A DNA stretch of 24,504 bases from Lysobacterales bacterium (lineage in GTDB: Bacteria > Pseudomonadota > Gammaproteobacteria > Xanthomonadales > SZUA-36): the NCBI GenBank assembly GCA_021648045.1, contig JAKITM010000030.1:1-24504 (forward strand), read 5' to 3'. Of the stretch, positions 13,973 to 22,500 are shown piece after piece; the first letter of the stretch is position 1; each line of letters starts with the position of its first letter. The translations under genes were made by a program, and so were the position numbers. The notes under the pieces were generated by a model, which did no database searches, had not been told where the DNA came from, and worked only from the letters and a program-made list of their open reading frames with translations.

Positions 13973-15580
13973 CTACATTCTGTAGATACCGGTTGGAGTG
14001 CTTTTAATTTCAGCGTTCAATGAAGCCGATAGTGCTAATGCTAGCACCCGGCGGGTATCAAGCGGGTCAATAATGCCGTCATCCCAGAGTCGGGCGCTGG
14101 CGTAATAGGGATTGCCCTGGTGTTCGTATTGCGCTTTGATGTCATCACGAAATTCGGTTTCATCATCAGCTTTCCAGTCTTTACCGGCAGCCTCCAGAAT
14201 ATCTCTTTTTACCGTTGCCAGTACCGAGGCTGCTTGTTCGCCGCCCATAACTGAGATGCGCGCATTTGGCCACATCCACATCATCCGTGGCTGGTAGGCG
14301 CGTCCACACATTGCATAATTACCGGCACCGAAAGAAGCACCGATAACGACAGTAAACTTAGGCACATGCGTGCAGGCAACAGCGGTTACCATTTTAGCTC
14401 CGTCTTTTGCTATGCCGGCATTTTCATACTGTTTTCCAACCATAAAGCCAGTAATGTTTTGTAGGAATATCAAGGGGATATTGCGTTGATTACAAAGTTG
14501 TATAAAGTGCGTTCCCTTGAGCGCTGATTCGGAAAATAAAATCCCGTTGTTGGCAATAATACCAACGGGCATACCCTCTATATGGGCAAAGCCGCAAACC
14601 AGGGTTTTGCCATAACGCGCCTTAAATTCATGAAACTCGGAAGCATCTACCAGTCTGGCGATGATTTCGTGCACATCAATTGGGGAGCGAGTATCTCTGG
14701 GCAGTAATCCATAAATTTCACTGCTTGGATAAGCTGGGGCTTCCGCCTTTTTTAATTTACTCGCCTGGGGTTTGATTCGGTTGAGGTTGGCAATGGCCTC
14801 GCGGGCGAGTTCAAGTGCATGCTCATCATTTTCAGCCAGATGATCTACAACACCGGAAAGTCGAGTGTGCACATCAGCACCACCTAGGCTCTCGGCATCG
14901 ACTTCTTCACCGGTAGCGGCTTTTACTAATGGCGGGCCGCCGAGAAAAATGGTGCCCTGATTATTGACGATAATGGATTCATCGCTCATAGCAGGAACAT
15001 AAGCTCCACCGGCGGTACAGGAACCCATAACAATTGCGATTTGCGGGATATTTCGGGCTGATAGCTGCGCCTGGTTATAAAAAATTCGGCCAAAGTGATC
15101 ACGATCCGGAAATACATTATCTTGCTCTGGCAGAAACGCACCGCCGGAATCTACCAGGTAAATACAGGGTAGATTATTTTCGCTGGCAATCTCTTGCGCG
15201 CGTAAGTGTTTTTTTACTGTTAGGGGGAAATAAGTGCCGCCTTTAACAGTAGCATCATTGGCAACGATAACCACTTCCTGACCACTGACACGGCCGATAC
15301 CGGTAATGATTCCAGCGCCAGGAGCGGCATCATCATATATACCCGCCGCTGCTAGTGGTGATAGCTCAAGAAAAGGACTGCCGGGATCAAGCAGGCGATT
15401 GATGCGCTCCCGTGGCAGCAACTTTCCACGAGCCAGGTGTTTTTTACGGGCCTTTTCACTGCCGCCAACGGCAGTGTCTTTGAGGCGCTGACGCAATTCA
15501 GCTACTAATGCTGAATTATTTTCGTAGTTAGCAAGGAAGTCCTCGCTATCGGGCTGAACCTGAGTCTTGATTAATCCCAT
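13973..15580 (-). CDS. liuB: Methylcrotonyl-CoA carboxylase beta subunit (carboxyltransferase)
   Basis: Transfers carboxylate from biotin to 3-methylcrotonyl-CoA, giving 3-methylglutaconyl-CoA. The 535 residues match the family. Recognisable segments are ARGKLLPRERINRLLDPGSP near 50-69, the acyl-CoA-binding part PCIYLVDSGGAFLPEQ with the following FGRIFYNQA, VMGSCTAGGAYVPAMSDE, and in the second half GFMVGKQYENAGIAKDGAKM and GASFGAGNYAMCGRAY, the carboxybiotin-binding oxyanion pair. The string FLPEQDNVFPDRDHFG is characteristic of MCC rather than propionyl-CoA carboxylase beta. It is separated from the thiolase gene by 97 AT-rich bases containing a repeat, and I see no good ribosome binding site before its ATG. 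Confidence 0.96.
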   Translation of the reverse strand: MGLIKTQVQPDSEDFLANYENNSALVAELRQRLKDTAVGGSEKARKKHLARGKLLPRERINRLLDPGSPFLELSPLAAAGIYDDAAPGAGIITGIGRVSGQEVVIVANDATVKGGTYFPLTVKKHLRAQEIASENNLPCIYLVDSGGAFLPEQDNVFPDRDHFGRIFYNQAQLSARNIPQIAIVMGSCTAGGAYVPAMSDESIIVNNQGTIFLGGPPLVKAATGEEVDAESLGGADVHTRLSGVVDHLAENDEHALELAREAIANLNRIKPQASKLKKAEAPAYPSSEIYGLLPRDTRSPIDVHEIIARLVDASEFHEFKARYGKTLVCGFAHIEGMPVGIIANNGILFSESALKGTHFIQLCNQRNIPLIFLQNITGFMVGKQYENAGIAKDGAKMVTAVACTHVPKFTVVIGASFGAGNYAMCGRAYQPRMMWMWPNARISVMGGEQAASVLATVKRDILEAAGKDWKADDETEFRDDIKAQYEHQGNPYYASARLWDDGIIDPLDTRRVLALALSASLNAEIKSTPTGIYRM

Positions 15581-15590
15581 AAGTTGTTCA

Positions 15591-15640
15591 ATTTAATCTC
15601 TAATTTAATGTTTGATTTAATGCTTTATTGAATATTTAAT
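15591..15640. repeat. Phased ATTTAAT repeat in the thiolase-liuB spacer
   Basis: ATTTAAT occurs at 15591, 15603, 15615 and 15634; the first three are exactly 12 bases apart, making a degenerate 12-base tandem repeat in a very AT-rich 97-base gap within the operon. It may be slippage, a spacer that unwinds easily, or a protein-binding array. No hairpin terminator is seen in the gap. Confidence 0.55.
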
Positions 15641-15677
15641 TCAAGTCATATTACACAAAGCATAGCATGCAAGCCGC

Positions 15678-16856
15678 TTATACCTCGATAGCAATAGCCG
15701 TAGCCTCGCCGCCGCCGATACACAGGCTGGCGATGCCGCGTTTAAGCCCGCGTTGTTGCAGGGCATTGATCAAGCTGACGATTAAGCGTGCTCCAGAAGC
15801 ACCAATAGGGTGGCCGAGCGCACAGGCACCGCCGTTCACATTGACTTTTTCAGGGTCTAGTTGCAACTCCTTAATGGCGGCCATGGTGACTACCGCGAAA
15901 GCCTCGTTGATTTCAAATAAGTCTACATCGGCAATCGACCAGCCGGTTTTCTTGAGCAGCTTTTCAACCGCACCCACGGGTGCTGTAGTAAACCATTCGG
16001 GTTCTTGCGCATGGGTGGTATGGGCAATAATAGTTGCCAATATTGGTGTGCCTGATGCGGTAGCGGCAGTCTCCGACATCACCACAAGGGCAGCAGCGCC
16101 ATCTGAAATCTTCGATGCATTTGCAGCCGTTACCGTGCCGTCTTTGCGAAATGCTGGGCGCAGCGTGGGAATTTTTTCAAGCTTACAACGGGGCGGTTCT
16201 TCATCCAGACTAACAATGGTATCGCCTCGCCGACTGCTAACAGTAACCGGAGTAATTTCGTTGGCAAATTCTTCGCTCTGTATTGCTCGCATTGCCCGGG
16301 TTACTGAAGTTACTGAGAACTCATCCTGAGCTTGCCGACTAAATTCATATTTATCGGCACAAGCCTCGGCAAAGACACCCATCATCTGATTGTCGTAGGG
16401 GTTTTGCAAGCCATCAAGGAACATATGATCGAGCACCTGACCATGTCCCATACGGTAGCCGCTGCGAGCTTTGGGCAATATATAAGGCGCTTCAGTCATT
16501 GATTCCATACCCCCGGCAATAACCGTGTTGGCAGTGCCGGCTTTAATCAAATCATGCGCTAGCATGACGGCCTTCATACCCGAGCCGCAAACTTTGTTAA
16601 TGGTTGTACAACCGGCGGTTAATGGCAGCCCGGCAGCTAGTGCTGCCTGACGAGCTGGTGCCTGGCCAAGACCTGCTGGCAGTACGCAGCCAATAATGAC
16701 TTCATCAATAGTGTTGGTATCAACTGCTGCCTGTTCACAAGCAGCCTGAATGGCAGCCGCTCCAAGTTTCGGTGCGGCAACGCCGGAAAACTGGCCCTGA
16801 AAGGAGCCGATGGGTGTTCGCTTAGCGCCGGTTATGACGATTTTTTCAGCACTCAT
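15678..16856 (-). CDS. Acetyl-CoA C-acetyltransferase (thiolase II)
   Basis: A 392-residue biosynthetic/degradative short-chain thiolase. Catalytic residues are visible: Cys90 in NKVCGSGMKA, His349 in GGACALGHPIGASG and Cys379 in CIGGGEATA, one residue off the Zoogloea ramigera numbering (C89, H348, C378). GGMESMTEAPY and NEAFAVV are also family-typical. In this operon it could cleave acetoacetyl-CoA derived from the acetoacetate released by HMG-CoA lyase, or 2-methylacetoacetyl-CoA from isoleucine together with the HSD10-like enzyme. It could also run in reverse to make acetoacetyl-CoA if an HMG-CoA synthase exists elsewhere. GGAG lies 7 bases before the ATG. A CoA-transferase or acetoacetyl-CoA synthetase, needed to activate acetoacetate, is not in the window. 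Confidence 0.94.
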   Translation of the reverse strand: MSAEKIVITGAKRTPIGSFQGQFSGVAAPKLGAAAIQAACEQAAVDTNTIDEVIIGCVLPAGLGQAPARQAALAAGLPLTAGCTTINKVCGSGMKAVMLAHDLIKAGTANTVIAGGMESMTEAPYILPKARSGYRMGHGQVLDHMFLDGLQNPYDNQMMGVFAEACADKYEFSRQAQDEFSVTSVTRAMRAIQSEEFANEITPVTVSSRRGDTIVSLDEEPPRCKLEKIPTLRPAFRKDGTVTAANASKISDGAAALVVMSETAATASGTPILATIIAHTTHAQEPEWFTTAPVGAVEKLLKKTGWSIADVDLFEINEAFAVVTMAAIKELQLDPEKVNVNGGACALGHPIGASGARLIVSLINALQQRGLKRGIASLCIGGGEATAIAIEV

Positions 16857-16909
16857 TATAGTTCTCCATAAGTGATAGTTTGTGTGTTTTCTGGCAGAGC
16901 GTTGCGCTT

Positions 16910-18061
16910 TTACAAGTCGCGCAGCAGTTCCCGCCCGATCAGCATTTGTCGTATTTCATTGGTGCCTGCACCAATTTCATAAAGCTTGGCATCGCGCAGG
17001 ATACGCCCGGTGGCGTATTCGTTAATATAACCATTGCCACCCAGCGACTGGATGGCTTCCAGAGCCACCATTACCGCACTGCGTGAGGCGTGTAACAGGC
17101 AGGCCGCAGGGTCAATTCTTGATTTGCGGCCGTTGTCATAGTCTTCCGCGATGCGGTAGGCAAAGGCACGCGAGCTTTGCATCGCGGTATACATATCGGC
17201 CAACTTGGCCTGCATCAGGCCGAAGCTGCCGATACTGCGGCCAAACTGACGGCGCTCTTGCAGATAGGGTAGGGTGATATCCATAGCTGCACGCATTAAG
17301 CCCAAGGGACCGCCGCTGAGCACTAACCTTTCAGTGTTCAGCCCGCTCATTAATACTTTAACGCCCTGATTGACTTCACCGAGCACATTTTCGTGTGGAA
17401 TTTCACAGTCTTTAAACACCAGTTCAGAAGTGTTTGAACCACGCATTCCCAGCTTGTCCATTTTCTGCGCTGTGGAGTAGCCCTTAAAACCTTTTTCGAT
17501 AATAAATGCGGTTAGGCAGTGGGAACCGGCATCAGCACCTGCGGTGCGCATATACACCAGCAAAGTATCGGCTTCGGGTCCATTGGTGATCCACATCTTG
17601 CTGCCATTGGCAATCCAGATGTCGCCATGGCGCTCTGCCCGGCAGGCCATTGAGCCAACAACATCAGAACCTGCACCCGGCTCTGACATGGCTAAAGCAC
17701 CGACTTTTTTTCCGCTACATAAGTCAGGGATATATTTTTCCCGTTGTTCAGTAGTAGCGTTACGAAACAGGTTGTCTAGGCACAAATTGCTATTGGCACC
17801 ATAGGATAACCCCACCGAGCCTGAGGCCCGAGAAATTTCTTCCAGCGCAATCAGATGTGCCAGATAGCCTAACTCCGAACCCCCATACTCTGCAGGAATG
17901 GTGATGCCAAGGAAACCCATGTCGCCGAATTTTTGCCATAAGTCCTGAGGAAACAGGTTATCCCGGTCAATAGCTTCAGCCCGGGGGCTGATTTCCTGTT
18001 CAGCAAAGCCTCTTACACTATCGCGTAATAGCTCTAATTCTTCACTTTGTGGCATATCCAT
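16910..18061 (-). CDS. liuA: Isovaleryl-CoA dehydrogenase
   Basis: FAD-dependent oxidation of isovaleryl-CoA to 3-methylcrotonyl-CoA, passing electrons to ETF. The 383 residues have the acyl-CoA dehydrogenase layout: helical N-terminus, beta domain with AMSEPGAGSDV (124-134) and WITNGPEADTLLVY (157-170), and the C-terminal helical domain ending YEIGAGTNEIRQMLIGREL. The catalytic base is Glu244 in LNTERLVLSGGPLG, on helix G as in isovaleryl-CoA dehydrogenase; most other acyl-CoA dehydrogenases carry it near the C-terminus, where Gly-Thr-Asn occurs here. This makes the substrate call strong. It follows leucine dehydrogenase by 26 bases. A second in-frame ATG two codons downstream is an alternative start. 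Confidence 0.96.
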   Translation of the reverse strand: MDMPQSEELELLRDSVRGFAEQEISPRAEAIDRDNLFPQDLWQKFGDMGFLGITIPAEYGGSELGYLAHLIALEEISRASGSVGLSYGANSNLCLDNLFRNATTEQREKYIPDLCSGKKVGALAMSEPGAGSDVVGSMACRAERHGDIWIANGSKMWITNGPEADTLLVYMRTAGADAGSHCLTAFIIEKGFKGYSTAQKMDKLGMRGSNTSELVFKDCEIPHENVLGEVNQGVKVLMSGLNTERLVLSGGPLGLMRAAMDITLPYLQERRQFGRSIGSFGLMQAKLADMYTAMQSSRAFAYRIAEDYDNGRKSRIDPAACLLHASRSAVMVALEAIQSLGGNGYINEYATGRILRDAKLYEIGAGTNEIRQMLIGRELLRDL

Positions 18062-18087
18062 GACTATGTTTCCCTGACTTATGCGAC

Positions 18088-19191
18088 TTATACGCCGTTA
18101 CGAACCCGGCCTAGGAACCGATGAGACTGACCCATATAGGGTAGTTTCAGCTTGCCAATAGCAGTAATTCGCTCTTCTGCCATACGATCTGCGGCTTTGT
18201 AGCTGGGTATATTGTCGCGCTCGGCAATCTTGAAAATACGCCCGACATTATAATAAATTGTACGCATCATGCGACTGGCGCGTTCGCTGTTATAACCTTC
18301 CAGCTCGATTGCCACATTCATTAGACCGCCCGCATTTACGGCGTAATCTGGGGCATACACGATTCCGCGTTTATCCAGTTCATCGCCAGCTTCATCATCT
18401 GCAAGCTGATTATTGGAAGCGCCACAAATGATTTTGAATTTGAATTCTGGAATGGTTTTTTCGTTGACTATTGCACCGAGGGCACAGGGGCAGAATACAT
18501 CGGCATCCACGGTGTAAATATCATCCAGACCAACTGCCTCACAACCCAGCTCTACAGCTCTGGCTACGGCTTCTTGGTTTATATCGGTAACAAAAACTTT
18601 GGCGTTTTCAGCCCGTAGCAACTTGATCAACTCGAAGCCTACATGGCCCAGCCCTTGCACTGCATAGCTGTAGTCGCCGATAGTCTCATCAGAAAACTGT
18701 TTTTGCAGACTGGCACGAATACCCTGAAGGGTGCCGAATGCGGTGAAAGGTGATGGATCACCTGAACCGCCATGAACCTGATGAACACCTACAACATTGC
18801 TGGTTTCCTGGAACACATATTCCATATCATTGACATCGATGCCAACATCTTCAGCGGTGATGTAACGACCATTGAGCGAATCAATAAAGCGACCTAATGC
18901 CCGAAACAGTTCTTCAGACTTATCTTTAGCCGGGTCGCCGATGATGACGGATTTTCCGCCGCCGAGATTGAGCCCGGAAACCGAGGCTTTATAGGTCATG
19001 CCACGGGATAAGCGTAAAACATCATTGAGTGCGGCCTGTTCGGTTTCATAAGGCCACATACGCAAACCACCCAGGGCTGGGCCCAGTGTAGTATCGTGGA
19101 TGGCGATGATGGCTTTAAGACCGGCGCTTTTGTTGTGGCAAAAAACCACCTGCTCGTGTTCGGTTTCATGAATAGTTTCAAATAAGTCCAC
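18088..19191 (-). CDS. Leucine (branched-chain amino acid) dehydrogenase, GTG start
   Basis: NAD-dependent oxidative deamination of leucine, valine or isoleucine to the 2-oxo acids. The frame is open to an ATG at 19359, but I choose GTG at 19189-19191 (367 residues). GGGAGAG lies 8 bases upstream of GTG, whereas the upstream ATG lacks a ribosome binding site. The protein then begins VDLFETIHETEHEQVVF, like Bacillus enzymes, and the catalytic lysines fall exactly at Lys68 and Lys80 (GGGK), the numbering of the Lysinibacillus/Bacillus enzyme. IAIHDTTLGPALGG at 30-42, AEDVG and the NAD loop GLGHVG are clear. It is the first gene of the leucine operon, feeding isovaleryl-CoA dehydrogenase through a branched-chain 2-oxoacid dehydrogenase not encoded in the window. 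Confidence 0.95.
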   Translation of the reverse strand: MDLFETIHETEHEQVVFCHNKSAGLKAIIAIHDTTLGPALGGLRMWPYETEQAALNDVLRLSRGMTYKASVSGLNLGGGKSVIIGDPAKDKSEELFRALGRFIDSLNGRYITAEDVGIDVNDMEYVFQETSNVVGVHQVHGGSGDPSPFTAFGTLQGIRASLQKQFSDETIGDYSYAVQGLGHVGFELIKLLRAENAKVFVTDINQEAVARAVELGCEAVGLDDIYTVDADVFCPCALGAIVNEKTIPEFKFKIICGASNNQLADDEAGDELDKRGIVYAPDYAVNAGGLMNVAIELEGYNSERASRMMRTIYYNVGRIFKIAERDNIPSYKAADRMAEERITAIGKLKLPYMGQSHRFLGRVRNGV

Positions 19192-19537
19192 TGATAACTC
19201 TCCCAAATGCTGTAATTGATAGGTGTTTTGCAGTGTTGTTACGGCAAAAAACCAGTGTAATCCAGACGGCGGCTGATTGGCTGCGGTAGTCTGGAGTAAT
19301 GTTTGTAAATTGTTTGTAGGGTGCTGACAGGGTGTTGTTGATGGGCTGAAATGATACATAAACCAGCGAACCAGAACACTCGGTGCTTCAGCCGGTCATT
19401 TTACCTGATTAGCAAAAATTATTCTCCTATTGTGAGTTTTCAATCAAAGATTATTGCTCATCTTTGAGAGTTGCGCATAAAGCCTCAAAAGGCAGTAAAA
19501 TAGACCGATTCACTAACATTAACTCGGAGTTCTACGG
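19192..19537. promoter_or_regulatory. Divergent control region of the leucine operon and icmF, with long leucine-operon leader
   Basis: This 346-base region holds no separate gene. On the minus strand TTGATT (complement of 19442-19447) and AATAAT (complement of 19418-19423), 18 bases apart, form a good promoter candidate. Transcription from near 19411 would give a leader of about 220 bases before the GTG. The leader contains two long-range inverted repeats: GGCTGAA 19344-19350 with TTCAGCC 19387-19393, and TCCAGAC 19261-19267 with GTCTGGA 19289-19295. For icmF the best hexamers are TTGCGC 19471-19476 and TAAAAT 19496-19501, 19 bases apart, which is weak. The part of the leader from 19359 is open in frame with the dehydrogenase. 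Confidence 0.5.
19444..19467. promoter_or_regulatory. Inverted repeat overlapping the leucine operon -35 (operator candidate)
   Basis: Perfect 8-base arms TCAAAGAT (19444-19451) and ATCTTTGA (19460-19467) are separated by 8 bases, two-fold symmetric over 24 bases. It overlaps the proposed -35 of the leucine operon (19442-19447) and lies just upstream of the icmF promoter candidate, a position suited to a repressor or activator controlling both. The protein is unknown; the liu genes of other gammaproteobacteria are often controlled by LiuR, but I cannot match this to its motif. Confidence 0.5.
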
Positions 19538-22500
19538 ATGAGCCGTACTGCTGCTAAACCATCTGATGTTCAAACAAAACCTGAGCTGCGGCCATTGCGG
19601 TTTGTTACCGCTGCCTCGCTTTTCGATGGTCACGACGCGGCTATTAATATTATGCGTCGCCTAATCCAGGCCCAGGGTGGGGAAGTCATTCATCTTGGAC
19701 ATAATCGTAGTGTGGACGAAATTGTTACCGCAGCCATTCAGGAAGATGCAGATGCCATTGCTATTTCCTCTTATCAGGGCGGGCATAACGAGTACTTCCG
19801 TTATATGGTTGACTGTTTGCGCGAACGCGGTGCCGGGCATATCCTGATATTTGCCGGTGGCGGCGGGACTATTACTTTGCAGGAAATTGCCGAGTTACAA
19901 AACTATGGCGTAGAACGAATCTACCACCCGCATGATGGTCTTAGTTTGGGTCTGGTTGAAATGATTGAAGACCTGGTGGCGCGATCCAGAAAAGCACAAC
20001 AGCCGCTGGCGGTCCCTGGTCAGGTGAGTCTTGATGATGACCACTCCATCGCTACCATGATAAGTGCCATTGAAAATGACGGTTTCGGCGATGCCGAGTT
20101 AAAACTGAAACGCAAAGCTTGGGCAGCAGTGGATTCACAGGCAGCGGTGGTAGGTATAACCGGTACCGGTGGCGCCGGAAAATCCAGTTTGACCGACGAA
20201 TTGCTGAACCGCTTTCAACAGTATTTTCCGGAAAAACGCATCGCAGTTCTGGCGGTTGATCCAACCCGTCGACGCAGCGGTGGGGCGTTGTTGGGTGACC
20301 GTATTCGCATGAACAGCCTGCGCCATGGGAATATCTATATGCGCTCGATGGCGACTCGGCGACAGCATCGGGCCACCAGCGCTATGTTACGCGACATTAT
20401 CGCTTTCCTTAAAGCCAGTGGCTTTGATTTAGTACTGGTTGAAACAGCAGGTATTGGTCAGTCAGATTCGGAAATTGTCGATTTGGTCGATTTTCCGATG
20501 TATGTAATGACCTCCGATTTCGGTGCTGCCAGCCAATTAGAGAAAATTGACATGCTCGATTTTGCCAAGCTGGTGGTGCTAAATAAATATGACCGTCGGG
20601 GTGCTGAGGATGCATTGCGAGATATCCGCAAACAGTGGAAGCGCAACAACCTGGCATTCGATATGCCGGATGAGCAAGTGCCTGTGTACCCGACCATTGC
20701 CAGTCAGTTTAATGACCCCGGCTTGAGCTGGATGTTTGCGAACCTGTGCAGGCTGCTGCAAGAATCGCTGGAGTTGCCTTTGGCAGACTGGCAGCCAAAG
20801 ATTGATACTCGGATTAAAGCGCCAAGAGAAACTGTGTTGATTCCGGCGGCAAGGCAGCGTTATCTTGCAGAAATTACCGAAAATGGTCGTGCTATAAAGC
20901 TCACCATCGAGCGCCAAATAGAAGCTGCCGGGACACTGCAAAGTCTTTATATTGCGCTGCAAATGCTGGAAGATAACGCCTTGCCGGATCAACTCGCAAG
21001 TTATTTGCCAGAGCAGATTGCAGCCAGCGCTGATGCTAGCCTTAAAACCCTGCGCGAACGCTATAATGAGGCGCTGCACGAATTGTCTGGTGAAAGCCTG
21101 CAGTTATTAAGGGAGTGGCCTTCTCGCAAAGCCCAAGCTCGAACCGACCAATTTAGTTATATGGTCAGGAATCGGGAAATCACCGGGGCCAATTTTGTCG
21201 AAAGTTTGTCCGCCTTAAAAATACCCAAGCTTGGTTTGCCTGCGTATACCGATTGGGGTTCAGTGCTGAGGTTTTTGCTGACAGAAAATCTGCCAGGCTA
21301 TTATCCCTTCACCGCCGGTTTATTTCCCTACCGTCGTGCGGGAGAAGATCCCACCCGCATGTTTGCAGGCGAGGGTACTCCGGAGCGCACTAACCGACGC
21401 TTCCATTTGCTGGCCGCTGGTCAGCCCACAGCACGATTATCTACCGCATTTGATTCGGTAACGCTTTATGGGGAAGACCCACATTTGCGTCCAGATATCT
21501 TTGGCAAAGTCGGAAATTCCGGTGTCTCTATTGCAACCCTTGATGATATGAAAAAACTCTATTCAGGCTTCGATCTGTGCGCACCAACAACATCAGTATC
21601 GATGACCATTAATGGCCCGGCACCGATGATACTCGCGTTTTATATGAACACAGCGATTGATCAGCAGGTGGAAAAACACCTAAAAGACAATAATCAATGG
21701 GAAGCCGCCGAGAAAACAATTAATAGCTTGTTAGGCTCGGGCTCTCGACCAGAATACCTAGGTAAACTACCTTCGACAAATGACGGTCTAGGTCTGGCGA
21801 TGTTAGGCGTAACCGGTGACCAGTTGGTAGATAGCGAGACTTATAAGCGTATTCGTGAACAAACATTGAAAACGGTCCGGGGTACGGTGCAGGCGGATAT
21901 TCTCAAGGAAGATCAAGCCCAGAACACTTGTATTTTTGCCACTGAGTTCGCACTCAGGATGATGGGCGATATCCAACAGTTTTTTGTCGACAATCAGATC
22001 GGTAATTTTTATTCTGTGTCAATTTCTGGATATCATATTGCCGAAGCCGGCGCGAATCCTATTTCGCAACTAGCTTTCACGCTCTCAAACGGTTTTACCA
22101 TCGTTGAATATTACTTGGCCCGCGGAATGAAGGTTGATGATTTTGCAGGTAATTTAAGCTTCTTTTTCTCTAACGGTATGGATGCCGAGTATGCGGTGAT
22201 TGGCAGGGTGGCTAGACGAATTTGGGCGCGCGCAATGCGCGAACGCTTCGGTGCTTCAGAACGCTCGCAAAAGCTCAAATATCATATTCAAACCTCCGGT
22301 CGTTCCCTGCACGCCCAAGAAATTCAGTTTAATGATATTCGTACAACCTTACAGGCGCTGTATGCACTTTATGATAATTGCAACAGTTTGCATACCAATG
22401 CCTATGATGAGGCAATTACCACACCAACTGAAGAATCGGTGCGTCGGGCAGTCGCTATTCAATTAATTATTAACCGTGAGCTGGGACTAAATGTTTGCGA

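Noticed and set aside
11111..15580. Geranyl-CoA or propionyl-CoA carboxylase
   Set aside because: Subunit sizes alone allow these, but the setting with isovaleryl-CoA dehydrogenase, a crotonase and HMG-CoA lyase, and the beta-subunit substrate segment, favour methylcrotonyl-CoA carboxylase.
15667..16329. 220-codon open frame on the plus strand
   Set aside because: It is antisense to the thiolase gene, whose catalytic residues are all present; the translated plus-strand protein matches no family and is a composition shadow.
16898..16908. Small hairpin AGCG-TTG-CGCT between liuA and the thiolase gene as a terminator
   Set aside because: Only a 4-base-pair stem and no T-run in the direction of transcription.
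19192..19359. N-terminal extension of leucine dehydrogenase
   Set aside because: No ribosome binding site at the upstream ATG, low-complexity Gln/Thr-rich sequence unlike the family, and a well-placed GTG matches known enzymes.
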